From the NCBI GenBank assembly GCA_029215795.1, contig JARDYH010000002.1, positions 59,125,001-59,189,000 on the forward strand: 64,000 nt of DNA. The letters are read 5' to 3'. Positions within the stretch are counted from its first letter, which is position 1. Every line of letters starts with the position of its first letter. The notes beneath the pieces are model-generated. The model worked only from the letters and a program-made list of their open reading frames with translations. It had not been told where the DNA came from and made no database searches. Positions 21,945 through 33,300 of the stretch are shown here, piece by piece. The stretch comes from Anniella stebbinsi. Taxonomy: Eukaryota; Chordata; Lepidosauria; Squamata; Anniellidae. The position numbers and the translations under genes were made by a program.

Positions 21945-22230
21945 GCAGCTCCCTCATTTTTAAAGATAAAGAGATGAAACTTGGGGTCTTGAGAACTCTT
22001 AAGTAGAGCTTTAGGCATGCCAAGCTTGAACCATATAGGTCCATGCCTTGATTTTTAGGACTTTTTAAAAATGCAAATGAACCAAAATGCTTACATCTGC
22101 ATAATTTTTATAGTTAAAAGATGAAACTTGGTATGGTGATAGGTCTCCAGGAGAGATTTCGGCGTGCCAAGTTTAAATCAGATCGGTTCATCCCTTGATT
22201 TTTAAAGATTTTTAAAATTCCCCCCTTTAA
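21945..22230. repeat. Two divergent monomers of the foldback subunit family
   Basis: ATGAAACTTGGGGTC at 21,974 and ATGAAACTTGGTATG at 22,121 are 147 bp apart. Each follows a TTTTTA(A)AG-type AT run and precedes a GCATGCCAAGCTTGAA-like segment and a CCTTGATTTTTA block. The layout matches subunits of the foldback at 4.7-7.5 kb, but this locus shows no inverted arm. Confidence 0.6.
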
Positions 22231-22379
22231 AACCTTTTCTTGATAGTTCACCAGTGCGCTCTTCCACCTCTTTGCATTTGTGAAGGATCAATTTTCCTTT
22301 CTTTTGATCATGCGAAGTTGAGCATCTCCAGTTCATAAAATAGAGATCTGCTGGTTCCCTTACTCAAGAGTAAACTCCA

Positions 22380-22500
22380 TTGATTTCAGCTGCATTTACA
22401 TCCAAATCATACTATAATCCGATGCAAGCTTACCTTTGAGTAAACCCCATTGAACAGAAAGAGACTTACTTTTGAGTAAACATGTATAGAACTGACTTTT
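22380..22500. repeat. GCAATCCT-family fragments
   Basis: CTTACCTTTGAGTAAACCCC(ATTG) and TTACTTTTGAGTAAACATGT match the family at 1,318. Appears as two adjoining partial copies. Confidence 0.45.
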
Positions 22501-22859
22501 AATAGTGTGGTCACTCAGAAGCTTTTTTTTAAAGTCTAAAACAGCAAACTGGAAAGAAATTCTCTGCAACCCTATGTTTACTTCTGAGGTCTTATTTCTG
22601 ATTCTATTACTTTATATTGATTTACACTTTATTTTAGATTAAATAGGCTGAGAAGCCATGCTAGGAGGAGAGAGACATACACCCAGACATATAACATGAA
22701 GCACACATGATCAGGGGTGGATCCACCTATTTTGGATCCATTGGCAGTATCCATACTCCTAGGGGAAAAAAAGTCTAGCCACCACATTTTGCATTAGCTG
22801 TAGTTTCTGGTCATATGTCAAGGGGCAACCCCACATAGAGCATGGTAGAGTAATCCATA

Positions 22860-23058
22860 TTATTCATTTTTGTATGTACTTTCCCCTAAAATATGCATTT
22901 TTATACGCAGTTTTTGAGTCAACAACTACATTGCGAGATTCAGAGAACTGCACAATCTGAACAATAACTGCATTCTGATCCACACATTAGTCCAGGAAAT
23001 GCAAATTAGATCTGTTTGTTTAAAAATGTGGACCAAACAAAATTCTCCCCCATTCCTA
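22860..23058. repeat. AT-rich MITE ending TTCTCCCCCATTCCTA
   Basis: The right end is the inverse of TAGGGATGGGGGAGAAATTT seen at 60,307. The body has AAATATGCATTTTTATACGC. Left limit approximate. Confidence 0.5.
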
Positions 23059-23812
23059 CGCATAATACATGATCAGATAGATAAAAACAGTCTATCTTGA
23101 GCCTGGAGATTAAATATGCCAATCCCTTGATATGAAAGCATCAGATTTCTTGATAGAGGTGCAAATGCTTTGGGCCGGAAAGCAGCGATATATCACACCA
23201 GGACAAAACAGGGTCAAAACAGGACATTGGAAAGCCGATGCAGGATAATTTCAGCTGTCTGTGCAGAGCTGAGAAAGGGGCTGCCACGCTTTGCCCATCA
23301 GCAATAATGGAATTGAGTTCCATGCTGCAGATAATTGCCTGAAGTCGTTCTCCAGCCACAGGGAAGGTAAGATTAATAAAGAGCATTTGTTATAATTCTG
23401 CAACCAATTTATGTAATGGTACACATAATAAATAACCATAGTGAATGCAAGCATTTATCACAGCCAATTTATACATCTATTTGTTCCCTGTGTGTTAAAC
23501 CAACCATTTATATGAATAAGCCTTGTTCTCTCTGTAGCCCTTTTTTCCTCTGTGTAAAACAAAGAATGATCAGTAGTAAGAGTTTTCTGTTTGCTTAATT
23601 TGACGCCTGCATCACAGCAACGCACAATGTTTGCAGGGTTTGCTAGAGCATAACTCTGCCTTTGGTGGCAAGAAGCTGTGTTGAAGTCAGAGTAGCATCG
23701 TTTCCTGCATCTGCTAGACAAGCAAGGACCTCTAACCTAACTGGAGAGCACAGATATTCACAGCACCCTAATGATAACATTGCCTTGGAAATAGTGGTTT
23801 CAGCAGCACTTA

Positions 23813-23985
23813 GGGTGGATTCGTAAGCACATTTACTAGGAAGTAAGCCCCATTGAGATCATGGGGATTTACTTCTCAGTAAACAGCCTTAGGATTGCAC
23901 TATCAGCATTGCACTGCAATCCTATGCATGTCTACTTGGTAGTATTTTAATGGGACTTACTCCCACGTATGTGTGCATAGGAGTG
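23813..23985. repeat. Two tandem GCAATCCT-family MITE copies
   Basis: AGTAAGCCCCATTGAGATCA and GCAATCCTATGCATGTCTAC...AATGGGACTTACTCCC are successive copies in different orientations. Confidence 0.55.
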
Positions 23986-24001
23986 GCTAAGAAAGTGATT
24001 T

Positions 24002-24327
24002 GGCGAACCTAGGGTGACCATATGAAAAGGAGGACAGGGCTCATGTAACTTTAACGGTTGTAGAGAAAGGGAATTTCGACTGGCATGCAATTAGTACCTG
24101 GTGAAATTCTCTCTTCATCACAACAGTTAAAGTTGCAGGCACTATACTAGAGTGACCAAATACAAAAGAAGGCAGGGCCCCTGCAACTTTCACTGTTGTG
24201 GTGAAGAGGGAATTTCACCAGGAACTAATTACATACAAATGACACCGGCTGAAATTCCCTTTTCTCTACAATTGTTAAAGTTACATGAGCCCTGTCCTCC
24301 TTTTCATATGGTCAGCCTAGGCGAACC
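24002..24327. mobile_element. Palindromic dimer of the GGTGACCATAT MITE, with TSD (copy 1)
   Basis: Element 24,010-24,319 starts TAGGGTGACCATATGAAAAG and ends CTTTTCATATGGTCAGCCTA. It is flanked by exact GGCGAACC octamers (24,002-24,009 and 24,320-24,327). The left half is one monomer in reverse, cut short at TTGCAGG. Then CACTATAC and a second full monomer starting TAGAGTGACC follow. CTTTAACTGTTGT-type and CAGTTAAAG-type words alternate in mirror order. 8-bp TSDs support hAT-type mobility. Non-coding. Confidence 0.85.
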
Positions 24328-24380
24328 TGAAAATCCTTGGTACAAATCTCACCTCAGTCATTATCTCGCTTTGGGCAGTA

Positions 24381-24716
24381 TCTAACAATAGGCTAACCAT
24401 ATGAAAAGGAGGACAGGGCTCATGTAACTTTAACAGTTGTAGAGAAAAGGGAATTTCAGCCAGTGCCATTTGTATGCAATTAGTTCCTGATGAAATTCCC
24501 TCTTCATCACAACAGTTAAAGTTGCAGGGGCTCTGCCTTCTTTTGTATATGGTCACTCTAGTATAGTGCCTGCAACTTTAACTGTTGTGATGAAGAGGGA
24601 ATTTCACCAGGAACTAATTGCATACAAATGACACTGGCTGGAATTCCCTTTTCTCTACAACTGTTAAAGTTACATAAGCCCTGTCCTCCTTTTCATATGG
24701 TCAGCCTATCTAACAA
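24381..24716. mobile_element. Palindromic dimer MITE with TSD (copy 2)
   Basis: Element 24,389-24,708 (320 bp) has exact TCTAACAA octamers on both sides (24,381-24,388 and 24,709-24,716). The internal junction is in the opposite orientation to copy 1 (GGTCACTCTAGTATAGTGCC). Confidence 0.85.
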
Positions 24717-25785
24717 TGACTGCCTATGAGTGGCCAGGCCTGTTGCTAGGACAAGGGAGGCCAGCAGAGTTCACATGAGGGAGCTCAACCAAATGACCCC
24801 CATTCCAGAACTGAGGCACGTCCACTCATTTCAGGGCTTGTCCCCGGAAGTGCTAAATCTCCATTCCGATGGCAGTGGGCTTAGAGAAGCGAATCGGCAG
24901 AGCTGCCTGCTCATGAAACAGAAGGGGCAGTCTTAACCTTGGGCTTCTTTAAAAGAGCAATCTATAGCCCACTTGTGACTGGCTGCTCACAGATGTTCGC
25001 GGGTCATTTTGATGATGCCATAAGCCTCCTGTGCATCTCCCACTCCTTTTCCTGGTTTTTCTGTAAAAAAATAAAATAAATAAACTTCAGAAACCCCGAT
25101 TCTTATGAAATATATTGGGGTTTGTCAGGATCTCCTGCCACGTGCAGTCAAAATTGTGCTATAAAGTGCCCACTAGAGGGCAATGTCCCACTAAACTGGG
25201 CTGGGAGGTTTAACATTACAGGCCACGTGGTCTTCCCTGTAATTCTGTTCATTTTAAAAGAAGAGAAGCAATATGTAGAGCAACGGTAAGGAAACACAAT
25301 TTCCCCTCTGTCTGAAAGGCCTCCTTATATTTTTATTACACAGTCCTCTCCCTGCCAAGCGCCAGCCACACCTTGAAATTGCACTGCTCATTATAACAGA
25401 CCTGCCAGCCCTATCATCATTAGACAGAGTGAGGCAGCTTTGAGTGGTGCATGGGCCCTAGAAGGGTGGGGCAAAAATCTCCATATTAATTAATTAATTA
25501 GCCTGCTGCCTTCAAGTGCAGGTGAGGATGTGGTCACATACAGAAGCAACTGCCTGCTTCTGTACATGGACTGATTGTGTCCTTCACCTCAGGTAGCAAA
25601 ATGCCAGTCCTGATAAGATGCTTAAATGCTACCTCAGCTCAAAAGGCTCAATCCATTATTACAACAGATTTTTCTACTGTGGATAGACTTATGGGGCACA
25701 GTTAATGCTGGTTGATTGCAGGTTGCACTTCGCTGAAGCAATCACATCAATACATCACGCACAGCATAATGTGCATGGCAGAGAG
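24717..25785. other. Unannotated sequence
   Basis: No gene supported. A short (ATTA)n run lies near 25,487-25,500. Confidence 0.4.
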
Positions 25786-25842
25786 CTTCAGCTATTGGGC
25801 AGTATAGAAATGCAATAAATAAATAAATAAATAAATAAATTT
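25786..25842 (+). repeat. LINE 3' tail with (AAAT)n
   Basis: GAGAGCTTCAGCTATTGGGC then AGTATAGAAATGCAATAAAT and (AAAT)n. Same tail as 18,060. Confidence 0.65.
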
Positions 25843-26225
25843 CCTGAATTCATGTCCTTCCTGTGCTGGCTTGGTCTTGTGAATTCCCCTTTACATCTGT
25901 AGAAACCTGCTGAAGATGTGGTGTTGGGGAAGGATCATATTATTCAACTGGTGATTCATACATTGCCCATGGGCTTTGCCCACAATTTCCCCACAGTAAC
26001 ATTTGACATAAAACCATCCATTCCACCTCAATTAGACTCTAAAACAGGAGGAATTAGAAAATGTTCCTTTAACTTTAGCAAGTGCTCTCCTTCTCCTGAA
26101 ACATTTATCACATGGATGTGTTTACTCACAGTACAATGTTGTTTGCATTTCCTTCTCCACTGAGTAACCTTCCCATGATATACCCACATCTTTGTGATTA
26201 GAGCACTGCAGTCAGATGGTGTCAC

Positions 26226-26887
26226 TAGGGTGACCAGATAAAAGCCGGGTCAGGGCTCATGTAACTTTAACAGTTGTAGAGAAAAGGGAATTTCAGCCAG
26301 TGTCATTTGTGTGCAATTAGTTCCTGGTGAAATTCCCTCTTCATCACAGCTGTCTAAAGGTGCATGCACTATACTAGAGTGACCATATACAAAAGAAGGC
26401 AGAGCCCCTGCAACTTTAACAGTTATGATGAAGAGGGAATTTCTCCAGGACCTAATTGCATACAAATGACACTGGCTGAAATTCCCTTTTCTCTACAACT
26501 GTTAAAGTTACATGAGCCCTGTCCTCCTTTTCATATGGTCAGCCTAGGAAAGGCCATAGTTGGGTAGCAGAACACATGCTTTGTATACAGAAGTTTCAAT
26601 CCTGTTCTCCTTTGCCCTCTTCCCTCTCCACTCTTTTTTAGTGATTCCTAAGTTGTTTTCTCTACAACTGTTAAAGTTACATGAGCCCTGTCCTCCTTTT
26701 CATATGGGCAGCCTAGGAAAGGCCATAGTTGGGTAGCAGAACACATGCTTTGTATACAGAAGTTTCAATCCTGTTCTCCTTTGCCCTCTTCCCTCTCCAC
26801 TCTTTTTTAGTGATTCCTAAGTTGTTTTCTCTACAACTGTTAAAGTTACATCAGCCCTGTTCTCCTTTTCATATGGTCAGCCTACCT
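26226..26887. mobile_element. Palindromic dimer MITE (copy 3) extended by 169-bp tandem duplication
   Basis: The dimer runs 26,226-26,546 in the same orientation as copy 1. Its right end plus 3' flank is then duplicated. CTCTACAACT occurs at 26,491, 26,660 and 26,829, and GCCTAGGAAAGGCCATAGTT at 26,542 and 26,711, a 169-bp period. The third unit ends at GGTCAGCCTA (about 26,885). The octamers outside do not match (GGTGTCAC against GGAAAGGC or CCTTTCCG), so the insertion site was rearranged. Confidence 0.75.
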
Positions 26888-27027
26888 TTCCGCTTTGGGT
26901 TCTGGGAAGATGGTTGCCCCTTCTTCAGGTTGATCCCTCTTCAATCCAGATCCTTTAAAGACAGTGTAATGATTCAGGGTACCCACTACGTTACCATTCT
27001 GTATCACATTACAAATCTGCACTGAGG

Positions 27028-27165
27028 CCAGATCTACACCAAGCAGGATCTAACACATTGAAAGCGGTTTGAAACCAGTTTATGGAATGTGCCCTGGGCC
27101 CCAACAGTTGTCAATACCATTATAAAACATTTTAAAGCAGTAGTGTAGAGCCTGCCTAAGGCTGA
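27028..27165. mobile_element. MITE of the GATCTACAC family
   Basis: GGCCAGATCTACACCAAGCA at the left and AGTAGTGTAGAGCCTGCCTA at the right, with CCTGGGCCCCAACAGTTGTC in the centre. It is the best-preserved copy in the window. Confidence 0.65.
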
Positions 27166-28009
27166 TACAAGAATGTTATGCATGCACAACCATATTTTCA
27201 AAAAGAGGGGAGGACTGTTCCATGTTGAAAATTGTGATGGCCCAAATTGTGGTTCTGCTTTTCACACCATATCCTTTTAAACTAAGATTAACTTAAATGC
27301 CCAACTATTTTCAGTAGTTCTGTGAGCATATCAGTCTGCAAGTTGGACTATTGGCTTCTCGTATGATTCCTTCTGAAGTCATGGGAAGACTATTGATATT
27401 TGTGGTATTGGGTCAGGCTCAGAGATTTGGTTCTCTACACTTTTCTCCTGGCAGGAGAGCCATTAAAATCAATGTGCTTAGAGCACCATGCTGGCTAAGA
27501 GCAGTGCTTGGAGATGTGTCAAAGCACTGGGATAATGATACATCAAACACAAAGAGGAGCGAGCAGAGGGGGGGGGGGATTTCCCTCCAACATCCAGAAG
27601 TTAACTCAAACTTCTCTTCAACTATTTCCGACACTTCCCTAGTTCTTCCCATCCCCTGATGTTCACAAACCAATTCAACTGGAGTGTTACACCTGAACTT
27701 GAACTAATAAGCACATAATCTAAAGCACATTACATTGTCGTAAGGCCCATTGGTTTGAATGGGACTGGTGCAAGTAAATATAGTTAAAACTGAGGTGCTA
27801 GGCATACTGACTTCAATTATACTATTACGCTTAAATCCAAGCAATTGTGGATAGTGGGTGAAAACTGGTGTTAGACTGTCTCTAATGTTAACCTCGACAG
27901 CTGATAAAATACTATTTCATTTTATTTATATCAGCAAGTTCGTACAGTTGGTTTTCCAGGATACCTGGCCTGCCCATTTTCCAGTGCTCATATTAGTATC
28001 ACAATAGAT
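27166..28009. other. Unannotated sequence
   Basis: A G-homopolymer at 27,570-27,579 and no supported gene. A fragment near 27,735-27,790 may be a weak GCAATCCT-family relic. Confidence 0.35.
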
Positions 28010-28405
28010 CAGGAGTGTGGAACATCTGGCCCTCCTGATGTTGTTGGACCAAAATTCTATCAGTCCAAGTCATCTGATGCTCCCTAACACTGCAATAGAT
28101 GCTTAGTCTAGAGCAGGAATGGGGAACCTGTGGCCTTCCTGATGTCATTGGACTACAACTTCCATCATCCCTCACTATTGGGCATGCTCCCTTGGGCTGA
28201 TGGAAGTTGAAATCCAACAACATCTGTAGAGCTACAAGTTTCTTACCCCTGGTCTAGAGCAGGGGTGAGCAACTTGTAGCTTTCGAAATGTTGTTAGACT
28301 GCAACTCCCATCATCCTTGGCCATGATTGGATTTCAGCTTTCCTGACCTAGGGTTGATGGGCATTGCAGTACAACAAAATCTGGAGGGTAACAGATTGGA
28401 GCAGG
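28010..28405. mobile_element. Cluster of two full and one partial CCAGATGTTGTTGGAC-type MITEs
   Basis: Partial copy at 28,010-28,085 (GGCCCTCCTGATGTTGTTGG). A second at about 28,110-28,258 (GCAGGAATGGGGAACCTGTG ... CCATCATCCCTCAC ... AATCCAACAACATCTG). A third at about 28,258-28,405 (GCAGGGGTGAGCAACTTGTA ... CAAAATCTGGAGGG). Related to 13,781, 15,169-15,312 and 62,793. Confidence 0.65.
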
Positions 28406-28445
28406 CTGATTTAGAAATAATTGTTTTTGAGAGAATTGAACATGG

Positions 28446-28632
28446 TTGCAGGGGCCCTGCCTTCTTTTGTATATGGTCACTCTAGTATAGTGCCTGCACC
28501 TTTAACTGTTGTGATGAAGAGGGAATATCACCAGGAACTAATTACATACAAATGACACTGGCTGAAATTCCCTTTTCTTTACAACTGTTAAAGTTACATG
28601 AGCCCTGACCTGGATTTTATCTGGTCAGCCTA
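28446..28632. mobile_element. Palindromic dimer MITE, truncated (copy 4)
   Basis: Starts inside the left monomer (TTGCAGGGGCCCTGCCTTCT), carries the opposite-orientation junction GGTCACTCTAGTATAGTGCC, and ends CTGGTCAGCCTA. The left third is missing, so no target-site duplication can be tested. Confidence 0.7.
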
Positions 28633-29310
28633 AAAAAGCATTTCTACTGCCCATGCACCTTCTTCACCTGAAATGTAACTACATCAAAGCTCCTCATCCC
28701 CTTTCCCCTCTATTGTTAAAATCAATTCAGTACAGTGGTTTCTTGGCTGCAGCCCATAGGTCTGAACAGAGCAAGAGGAATGAGTTCCCTCATGTCTGTA
28801 AGATGCTAAACGTAATGCTATGGTGTGCCATGATTACCCCAATACATTATGCTTCAACACAATCCATTTGCTTGGCTCAGCCCCTGGGATGGAGTCCATT
28901 ATGTTTTGTCAGCACCCTTTTTTAAAAAAAAAAAAAGTCACACAATGGGAAGGGGGGAATCCCACATTATGTCACCAATTTGTCTTGAAGAAGTGAAAAG
29001 AGTGTTAAATGGCACCAAGATTGAGTTTCATTTATTATGTGAAGGTGGTGTCAAACCACTTTTAGCCAAAGGGCTGAATTCAATTCTGTAGAAGCTCTCA
29101 GGAGCTGTATTCCAGTGATGGGTGGGGCTGTAGGTAAAAGGGGCAGGGCCAAAAGTGCAAGGGATGAGGCCTATTTTAAGTCAAAGCTCTTTCAGCCAGT
29201 AAGCAAGCTTTAAAGAGAGATATTCCAACTTAACCTGGCTGCTCCATTTAAAATGCATCCATTTAATTTAAAATGCATTCTTCCTCACCAAAAATGTGTT
29301 TAAAATTGTT
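28633..29310. other. Unannotated sequence
   Basis: Poly-A run at about 28,924-28,935. No gene or nameable repeat. Confidence 0.35.
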
Positions 29311-29817
29311 TGGACTGTCAGGGAAAATTTCAGTTTAAGTTGTTTAAAGAACTGGACAAAGTTTGAGTGTCCAGAAGGACTGAACAGCCAGCTGAAGTTA
29401 ATAATCAGATAAAGTAAGTTTTTTCTATGCTGGTGAAAAGGTCAAGCAGATAGGGAGAATCTTTCTGGAAGGATGAGGTAATTGACTGTGCTGAGCCAGG
29501 GTTCAGAAATATGTATTTAAGTCAGCTTATAGAAATGGCTGTTGTGGGTTAGGCTGGAGATTTTGTGGATGGAGGCTGGTGAATGAGAGATTGATGGAGG
29601 ACTATGCTATGCTATAGCTATAGCTATAAGGAAAAAGCCTGTATTATTTGGAGGAATCAGTTGCCTTGTATATATTTATATTATTGGAACACAGTAAAGG
29701 ACTTGTATTATACACCATTCTGCTGAGCGTGAGTATTCCTTCAACTACTTGGACACTTTTTCTGGACTTTACGCTTACTAAGCGAACAGGGAGCACTTTT
29801 CTCTCCCCAACATGGAC
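29311..29817 (+). mobile_element. Solo LTR, 497 bp, with 5-bp TSD
   Basis: TGTCAGGGAAAA at 29,316 to CTCCCCAACA at 29,812 gives TG...CA ends. Exact TGGAC copies flank it (29,311-29,315 and 29,813-29,817). GTATTTAAGTC near 29,512 could serve as a TATA-like box. No internal region or partner LTR is present. A 4-6-bp TSD is common to Ty3 and retroviral elements; the family is not determined. Confidence 0.7.
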
Positions 29818-30276
29818 TGTTTCTTATGTGTAGCATACTAAATGAACATAAAACAGCCCATTGAACTGGATAACCAATACAAATGCTAATTTGTTGCTTG
29901 TGCATCTACAAGGGGGAAAACATCCACAGCACATGAGCAGCTTTGGGTTGTGAAATCTAATTACAGTGCTAATGCCACTCTTCACCAAAAGTTCCTCCAG
30001 GCTGGGACTTGGCCAGGCCTCCTACTGTGTGGAACCCGAGAACGCCCCCTCCTTATTGACAGAAAACCAATGATCACGCACCACAAAGGACCCCAGGCAT
30101 CCATTGCATATGTTTTCCTTCTATATTTTGTTAGCAGCGACCGGTTTAGATGCAAATCTTAGTTCAGTACCATAGAAACGGTTACTGCAGTTAAGAAAAA
30201 GAAAACATTGCACATCCGCATCCTATACCTTATTTCTATTGCATCTAAATGCAAGTGATATAATCTGTAACTACCT

Positions 30277-30612
30277 GTCTAGAGTAGGCTGACCATATGA
30301 AAAGGAGGACAGGGCTCCTGTAACTTTAACAGTTGTAGAGAAAAGGGAATTTCAGCCAGTGTCATTTGTATGCAATTAGTTCCTGGTGAAATTCCCTCTT
30401 CATCACAACAGTTAAAGTTGCAGGCACTATACTAGAGTGACCATATACAAAAGGAGGCAGGGCCCCTGCAACTTTAACTGTTGTGATGAAGAGGGAATTT
30501 CACCAGGAACTAATTGCATACAAATGACACTGTCTGAAATTCTCTTTTCTCTACAACTGTTAAAGTTACAGGAGCCCTGTCCTCCTTTTCATATGGTCAG
30601 CCTAGTCTAGAG
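30277..30612. mobile_element. Palindromic dimer MITE with TSD (copy 5)
   Basis: Element 30,285-30,604 (320 bp) begins TAGGCTGACCATATGAAAAG and ends CTTTTCATATGGTCAGCCTA, a perfect terminal repeat. Exact GTCTAGAG octamers flank it (30,277-30,284 and 30,605-30,612). Internal junction GCACTATACTAGAGTGACC as in copies 1 and 3. Confidence 0.9.
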
Positions 30613-30884
30613 AGACTGAAACCTGACTAATGAATCTGAACATTGATGTCTATCTTACAAATGTGAGTTCTCATTTTAAGATAGGGCTACTGCTATTGTC
30701 AGGCATAATTACAAGAACAAATAGGATTAACAGTTGTTCCTTGATGCCCTTTCCTCCATGCATAGCACACCAGTGGCTGCCTGCTGGAGAAAATGAAATG
30801 CCGTTTGCCAACGGTTTAGCATAATATCCTGTGTTGCAAACTATAGACAATATTTAGAAATGGTGGCACCATCATGGCAGGCAG

Positions 30885-30990
30885 TGGAGGCTGGTGGCCT
30901 CGATGTCAGTGGGGTGGTGAATCTGCTCTGGGTTACAGTCAGAACCAGTCAGCATTCAGGGCCTTATTCAGGGCCCACCCAGCCAGAGGA
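30885..30990. repeat. Interspersed repeat (GTGGAGGCTGGTGG family)
   Basis: AGTGGAGGCTGGTGGCCTCG, GTGAATCTGCTCTGGGTTAC and AGTCAGAACCAGT recur at 34,028-34,103, so this is dispersed and not unique. Confidence 0.5.
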
Positions 30991-32589
30991 CACATCCATT
31001 CCATCATCTTCTGATTCAAGGGATGTCCCTGGCAGAATCTCCTTCTCCCCAGTCTCACAGAAGTCCCAGGCTACAAAATCAGGTAAGGACCCGTTAACAA
31101 TGAGAGTCTCAGCCTGCTGAGACAACATCCTTCTATTGTCCTAATAGGAGATCATTCCAACCAATACGACTTACTTGATGCTCTCCTACTTTCATCCTGC
31201 CTTGATCTGGCTACTAACTTCCCCTGCAAGCCTTAAGGGACCACAAAACAGCATAAAAACTAGGGTAATCTGAAGCTAATCTCATTGCATGAGAGGAGGT
31301 CCAAAGCAGTTTAGTTCTTTATAGGTCAATACCAGCACATTGAATTGTGCCTACAAATGGTGTTTTGAAACTGATGTACTGTGTTTCATTTATCTAGTCC
31401 CAATCAGTAACTTAGGTGCTGAATTTTGGATCACTGTTTTGCAGACATTCTCACTGAGCACATGGGCATTTGGGGCACGATGTGGGGCAGTATCCAATGG
31501 GGCTGCTCCACCCCTGCTGGTTCTGCTGCACTCACCGGAGTGACGGCTTGCGCAACGAGGCTTTCACACTTCCAAAAATATCTCCAGAAACTAGCAGAAC
31601 TGCTTGTTTCCAGATCAGGATGGGTCAGCGGAACTCCCTTCTGAGAGCTCTGTTGGCCTGCCCCATTCTAGAAATGAGAGTTTGTGCTCATTTCAGTTTG
31701 TTTTTAGAAGCATGAAAGCCCTGCTGTTAGAGTGGTCGCTCCCGTGAGCACACATGCGCAGTAGAATACCATCCTATGACTTTAGGACTTAGTGCGCATG
31801 TTACAACACGCTTACTCAATATTACAGGCATACGTTCTTTTTAAAAACTTGGCAATATGTCTGGATGATGGGGGGTGAGGAAGAATGCACATAAAGAAAA
31901 ATGTACGTATCGCTGAAAGCGACAAGTTGACACAGCACTGACTGCTAAAAACATTTTTTAAAAGTTCTCCTTTTTCCCCCCTGGCATTTTTGCTGGCTGG
32001 CTGTAATTTTTGCTGGAACATGTATTTGTGTTTTCATCTGTCCAGATTCTTCTGTGGGTGAATCCTCAGCACCTAGAAATCCAATTTTGCAGGTGGAGTG
32101 CAAGGGCCATCAAATCCTTGAACCTATTTCAGATCTCTGCCTTTGCAACTCTGCTGTGTTGGTTTAAAAAATACAGTGCCTCTGCTGAAGGAGAGAATCA
32201 TAATGGGATGTCACAGAGGATTATGCTAATGTATATAAACTTGAAATGATGTGAATTCAGTTCTAAACTGAGCTTTTTATACTGAAGACACTCCGAAATG
32301 TCATAACACAGTGCAATACATACCAATCGTAGAAGAGCTGAACAAACACTAATGGCAGAAATTGTATGTTTTTATGCACTCGAGATATATTTTACAACTG
32401 ACTAAATTATTAGTGTGTAACTCACTTGTTCTACACTTTGGACTCCTCTGGTCTCAATCTAAACTGCCAGTGTAAACATTGAATACAAATAAGTTGCTTG
32501 GAATTATGTAAGTGGTCGATGTTCCCAAAGCTACATTGATTTATTTCAGATGAATAAATGAGAAATGATTCTCATGAAGACTGTTCAGA

Positions 32590-33075
32590 AGCCACAGTTG
32601 GCTCAAAATTCAGCAACAAGGTAACTGATTGGTCTGTGTGGATGGAACACATTATACCAGTTTCAAAACACCATTTCCAGGCACAATTCAAAGATGGACC
32701 TATACATTTCTAAACCAGTTTGGACTCAGCTACCACAGGGACCCCCACCTCCTCCTGCATGAACCTGCCCATGCAATAAGATCTGCCTCAGATGACCCCC
32801 AGCCATCAAAGGTGATAATCAGAAACAGGGCCTACTCTGTGGTAGTGATCTTAGTTTAGAAATTCCTCCCCTTGCCTTGCACAATCTTTTTTAATGTGAG
32901 CTTAAAACCTTTTTATTTCCCCAGGTCTTTTCATTTTCATTCCCATTTTGTTTCAGTGCATTAATCTGTTGTTATGTTTTATTATATTGCGGTTGCTGTT
33001 AACTTGTTTTTTTTGTGTGTTGTTATTTTTTTACTGGAATTTGCTCTGAGAATTGTAGTAAACAGCAATTTAAAC
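32590..33075 (+). mobile_element. LINE 3' end (CR1/L2-type), degraded
   Basis: GGCTCAAAATTCAGCAAC (QNSA-like), GGCACAATTCAAAG (FRAQFK-like), and a diverged tail with GGGCCTACTCTGTGGTAGTG. ATGTGAGCTTAAAACCTTTTTATTTCC and a T-rich 3' region follow. Same architecture as 9,745-10,322, with many frameshifts. Confidence 0.6.
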
Positions 33076-33099
33076 ATATGAATGAACAAATGACCCCCT

Positions 33100-33300
33100 C
33101 CACCCACCCCCAAGCAGATTGTCCCCCTTCTTCATGGCAGGGATGGCCCTTCTGACAGACTGACAAAGAATCACAATCATTAACAAAGTTTCTCACAATC
33201 ATTAACAAAGTTTGAAATCATCTGTCTACACTTCAGTAGAACCTAATGACTCCCCCAGTCTATCAGCAGGACCAGCCCTGCCATGAAGAAGGGTGAACAA
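33100..33300. repeat. Inverted pair around 33.1-33.3 kb
   Basis: CCCTTCTTCATGGCAGGGAT at about 33,125 is mirrored by GCCCTGCCATGAAGAAGGGT at about 33,275. Between them AATCATTAACAAAGTTT is directly duplicated (about 33,175 and 33,198). Possibly a MITE relic. Confidence 0.45.
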
